Shown here: positions 5,909 through 6,130 of the stretch, in pieces
Numbering within the stretch: the stretch's first letter is position 1
How the letters are laid out: the number at the start of each line of letters is the position of its first letter
Source: an uncultured beta proteobacterium
Lineage (GTDB): Bacteria > Pseudomonadota > Gammaproteobacteria > Burkholderiales > Burkholderiaceae_C
Length of the DNA stretch: 6,130 bases
Direction of reading: 5' to 3'
Assembly: GCA_903834645.1 (NCBI GenBank)
Contig: CAILKA010000293.1
Coordinates: forward strand, 1 to 6,130
Translations under genes and position numbers: made by a program
Notes under the pieces: model-generated
The model's database searches: none
What the model was told of the DNA's origin: nothing
Seen by the model: the letters and a program-made list of their open reading frames with translations, nothing else

Positions 5909-5944
5909 CCCCGCTCCACAGGCGGCTTCCCGGTGCAGGCCGAC

Positions 5945-5995
5945 CACTGGCGGACCATGCCAGCGCCGGGGGCACAGCACGCCGGTCAGCCAGTG
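5945..5995 (-). terminator. Hairpin downstream of the RelE/ParE-like gene
   Basis: CACTGGCGGACC (5945-5956) and GGTCAGCCAGTG (5984-5995) are 12-bp inverted arms with one mismatch and a 27-nt loop. On the minus strand the hairpin begins 2 nt after the stop at 5998. No T-run follows, so it may be a terminator, a 3'-end stabiliser or part of a cassette boundary. Confidence 0.4.
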
Positions 5996-5997
5996 CC

Positions 5998-6130
5998 TCA
6001 GTGGCGATAGTCGTCTTCGCGCTGGTGACGCACGGCGCCCACCACGACTTCGTCGCCCACGACCTCGAAGAGGACGACATAGCCCGTTGTACCAAACGGA
6101 ATCACCAGCTCGCGTGAGCGGCCGTTGCCA
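5998..6130 (-). CDS. RelE/ParE-family toxin, C-terminal part (5' end outside window)
   Basis: The minus strand carries 43 visible codons before TGA at 6000-5998; the start and N-terminal half are beyond the right edge. The visible sequence has RELVIPFGTTGYVVLFEVVGD (6-26) and ends GAVRHQREDDYRH (31-43). This strand pattern with a final AVRHQRE-D-Y tail is typical of RelE/ParE toxins, which inhibit translation (RelE) or DNA gyrase (ParE). ParE-like is favoured by the tail, but the target cannot be told from this fragment. An antitoxin gene would be expected upstream, outside the window to the right. No lesion is seen in the visible part. Confidence 0.75.
   Translation of the reverse strand, partial: GNGRSRELVIPFGTTGYVVLFEVVGDEVVVGAVRHQREDDYRH

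Noticed and set aside
5843..5997. Integron attC site
   Set aside because: The core motifs GTTRRRY and RYYYAAC are not found in the expected arrangement in either copy, and no integrase is in the window.

Overview
The window is GC-rich, with Proteobacterial gene families, tight ATGA-type gene coupling and strong use of G/C-ending codons. It looks like a Betaproteobacterium, probably Burkholderiales (inference from codon use and protein style; no rRNA or other taxonomic marker is present).

Left part (1-4921): a divergent regulatory and enzyme locus. On the minus strand, 1048 to the left edge encodes most of a Tat-exported molybdenum enzyme of the sulfite oxidase superfamily; its C-terminus lies outside the window. 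On the plus strand, three tightly coupled genes follow: an orphan PhnD-like periplasmic oxyanion-binding protein (1172-2068), a membrane histidine kinase (2065-3582) and an NtrC-type sigma-54 activator with receiver domain (3587-4921). No ABC permease or ATPase accompanies the binding protein, so it is best read as the sensory subunit of a three-component system. The architecture matches AioX-AioS-AioR, which controls arsenite oxidase. The 123-bp divergent intergenic region holds a good GG-N10-GC sigma-54 promoter facing the molybdoenzyme and a second, overlapping candidate facing the binding-protein operon. A perfect GTTAC-N6-GTAAC inverted repeat lies about 100-116 bp upstream of the first promoter, inside the signal-peptide codons of the binding-protein gene. 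Working model: ligand binds the periplasmic protein, which signals through the kinase to the activator, which switches on the sulfite-oxidase-like enzyme. The ligand and the enzyme substrate are unknown; sulfite or another oxyanion is the obvious guess.

Right part (4922-6130): an accessory region with toxin-antitoxin remnants, all on the minus strand. A winged-helix antitoxin-type gene (5195-5554) is intact, while the TumE/DUF6516-like toxin gene before it (start at 5738) has lost its C-terminal half. A near-perfect operator palindrome overlaps the -10 box and start of the toxin gene. At the right edge is the C-terminus of a RelE/ParE-family toxin (5998-6130). Each of these two modules is followed downstream by a hairpin and then by one copy of a 66-bp direct repeat (5062-5127 and 5843-5908, 50 of 66 bases identical, no gaps), so the region reads as a gene-hairpin-repeat pattern occurring twice.
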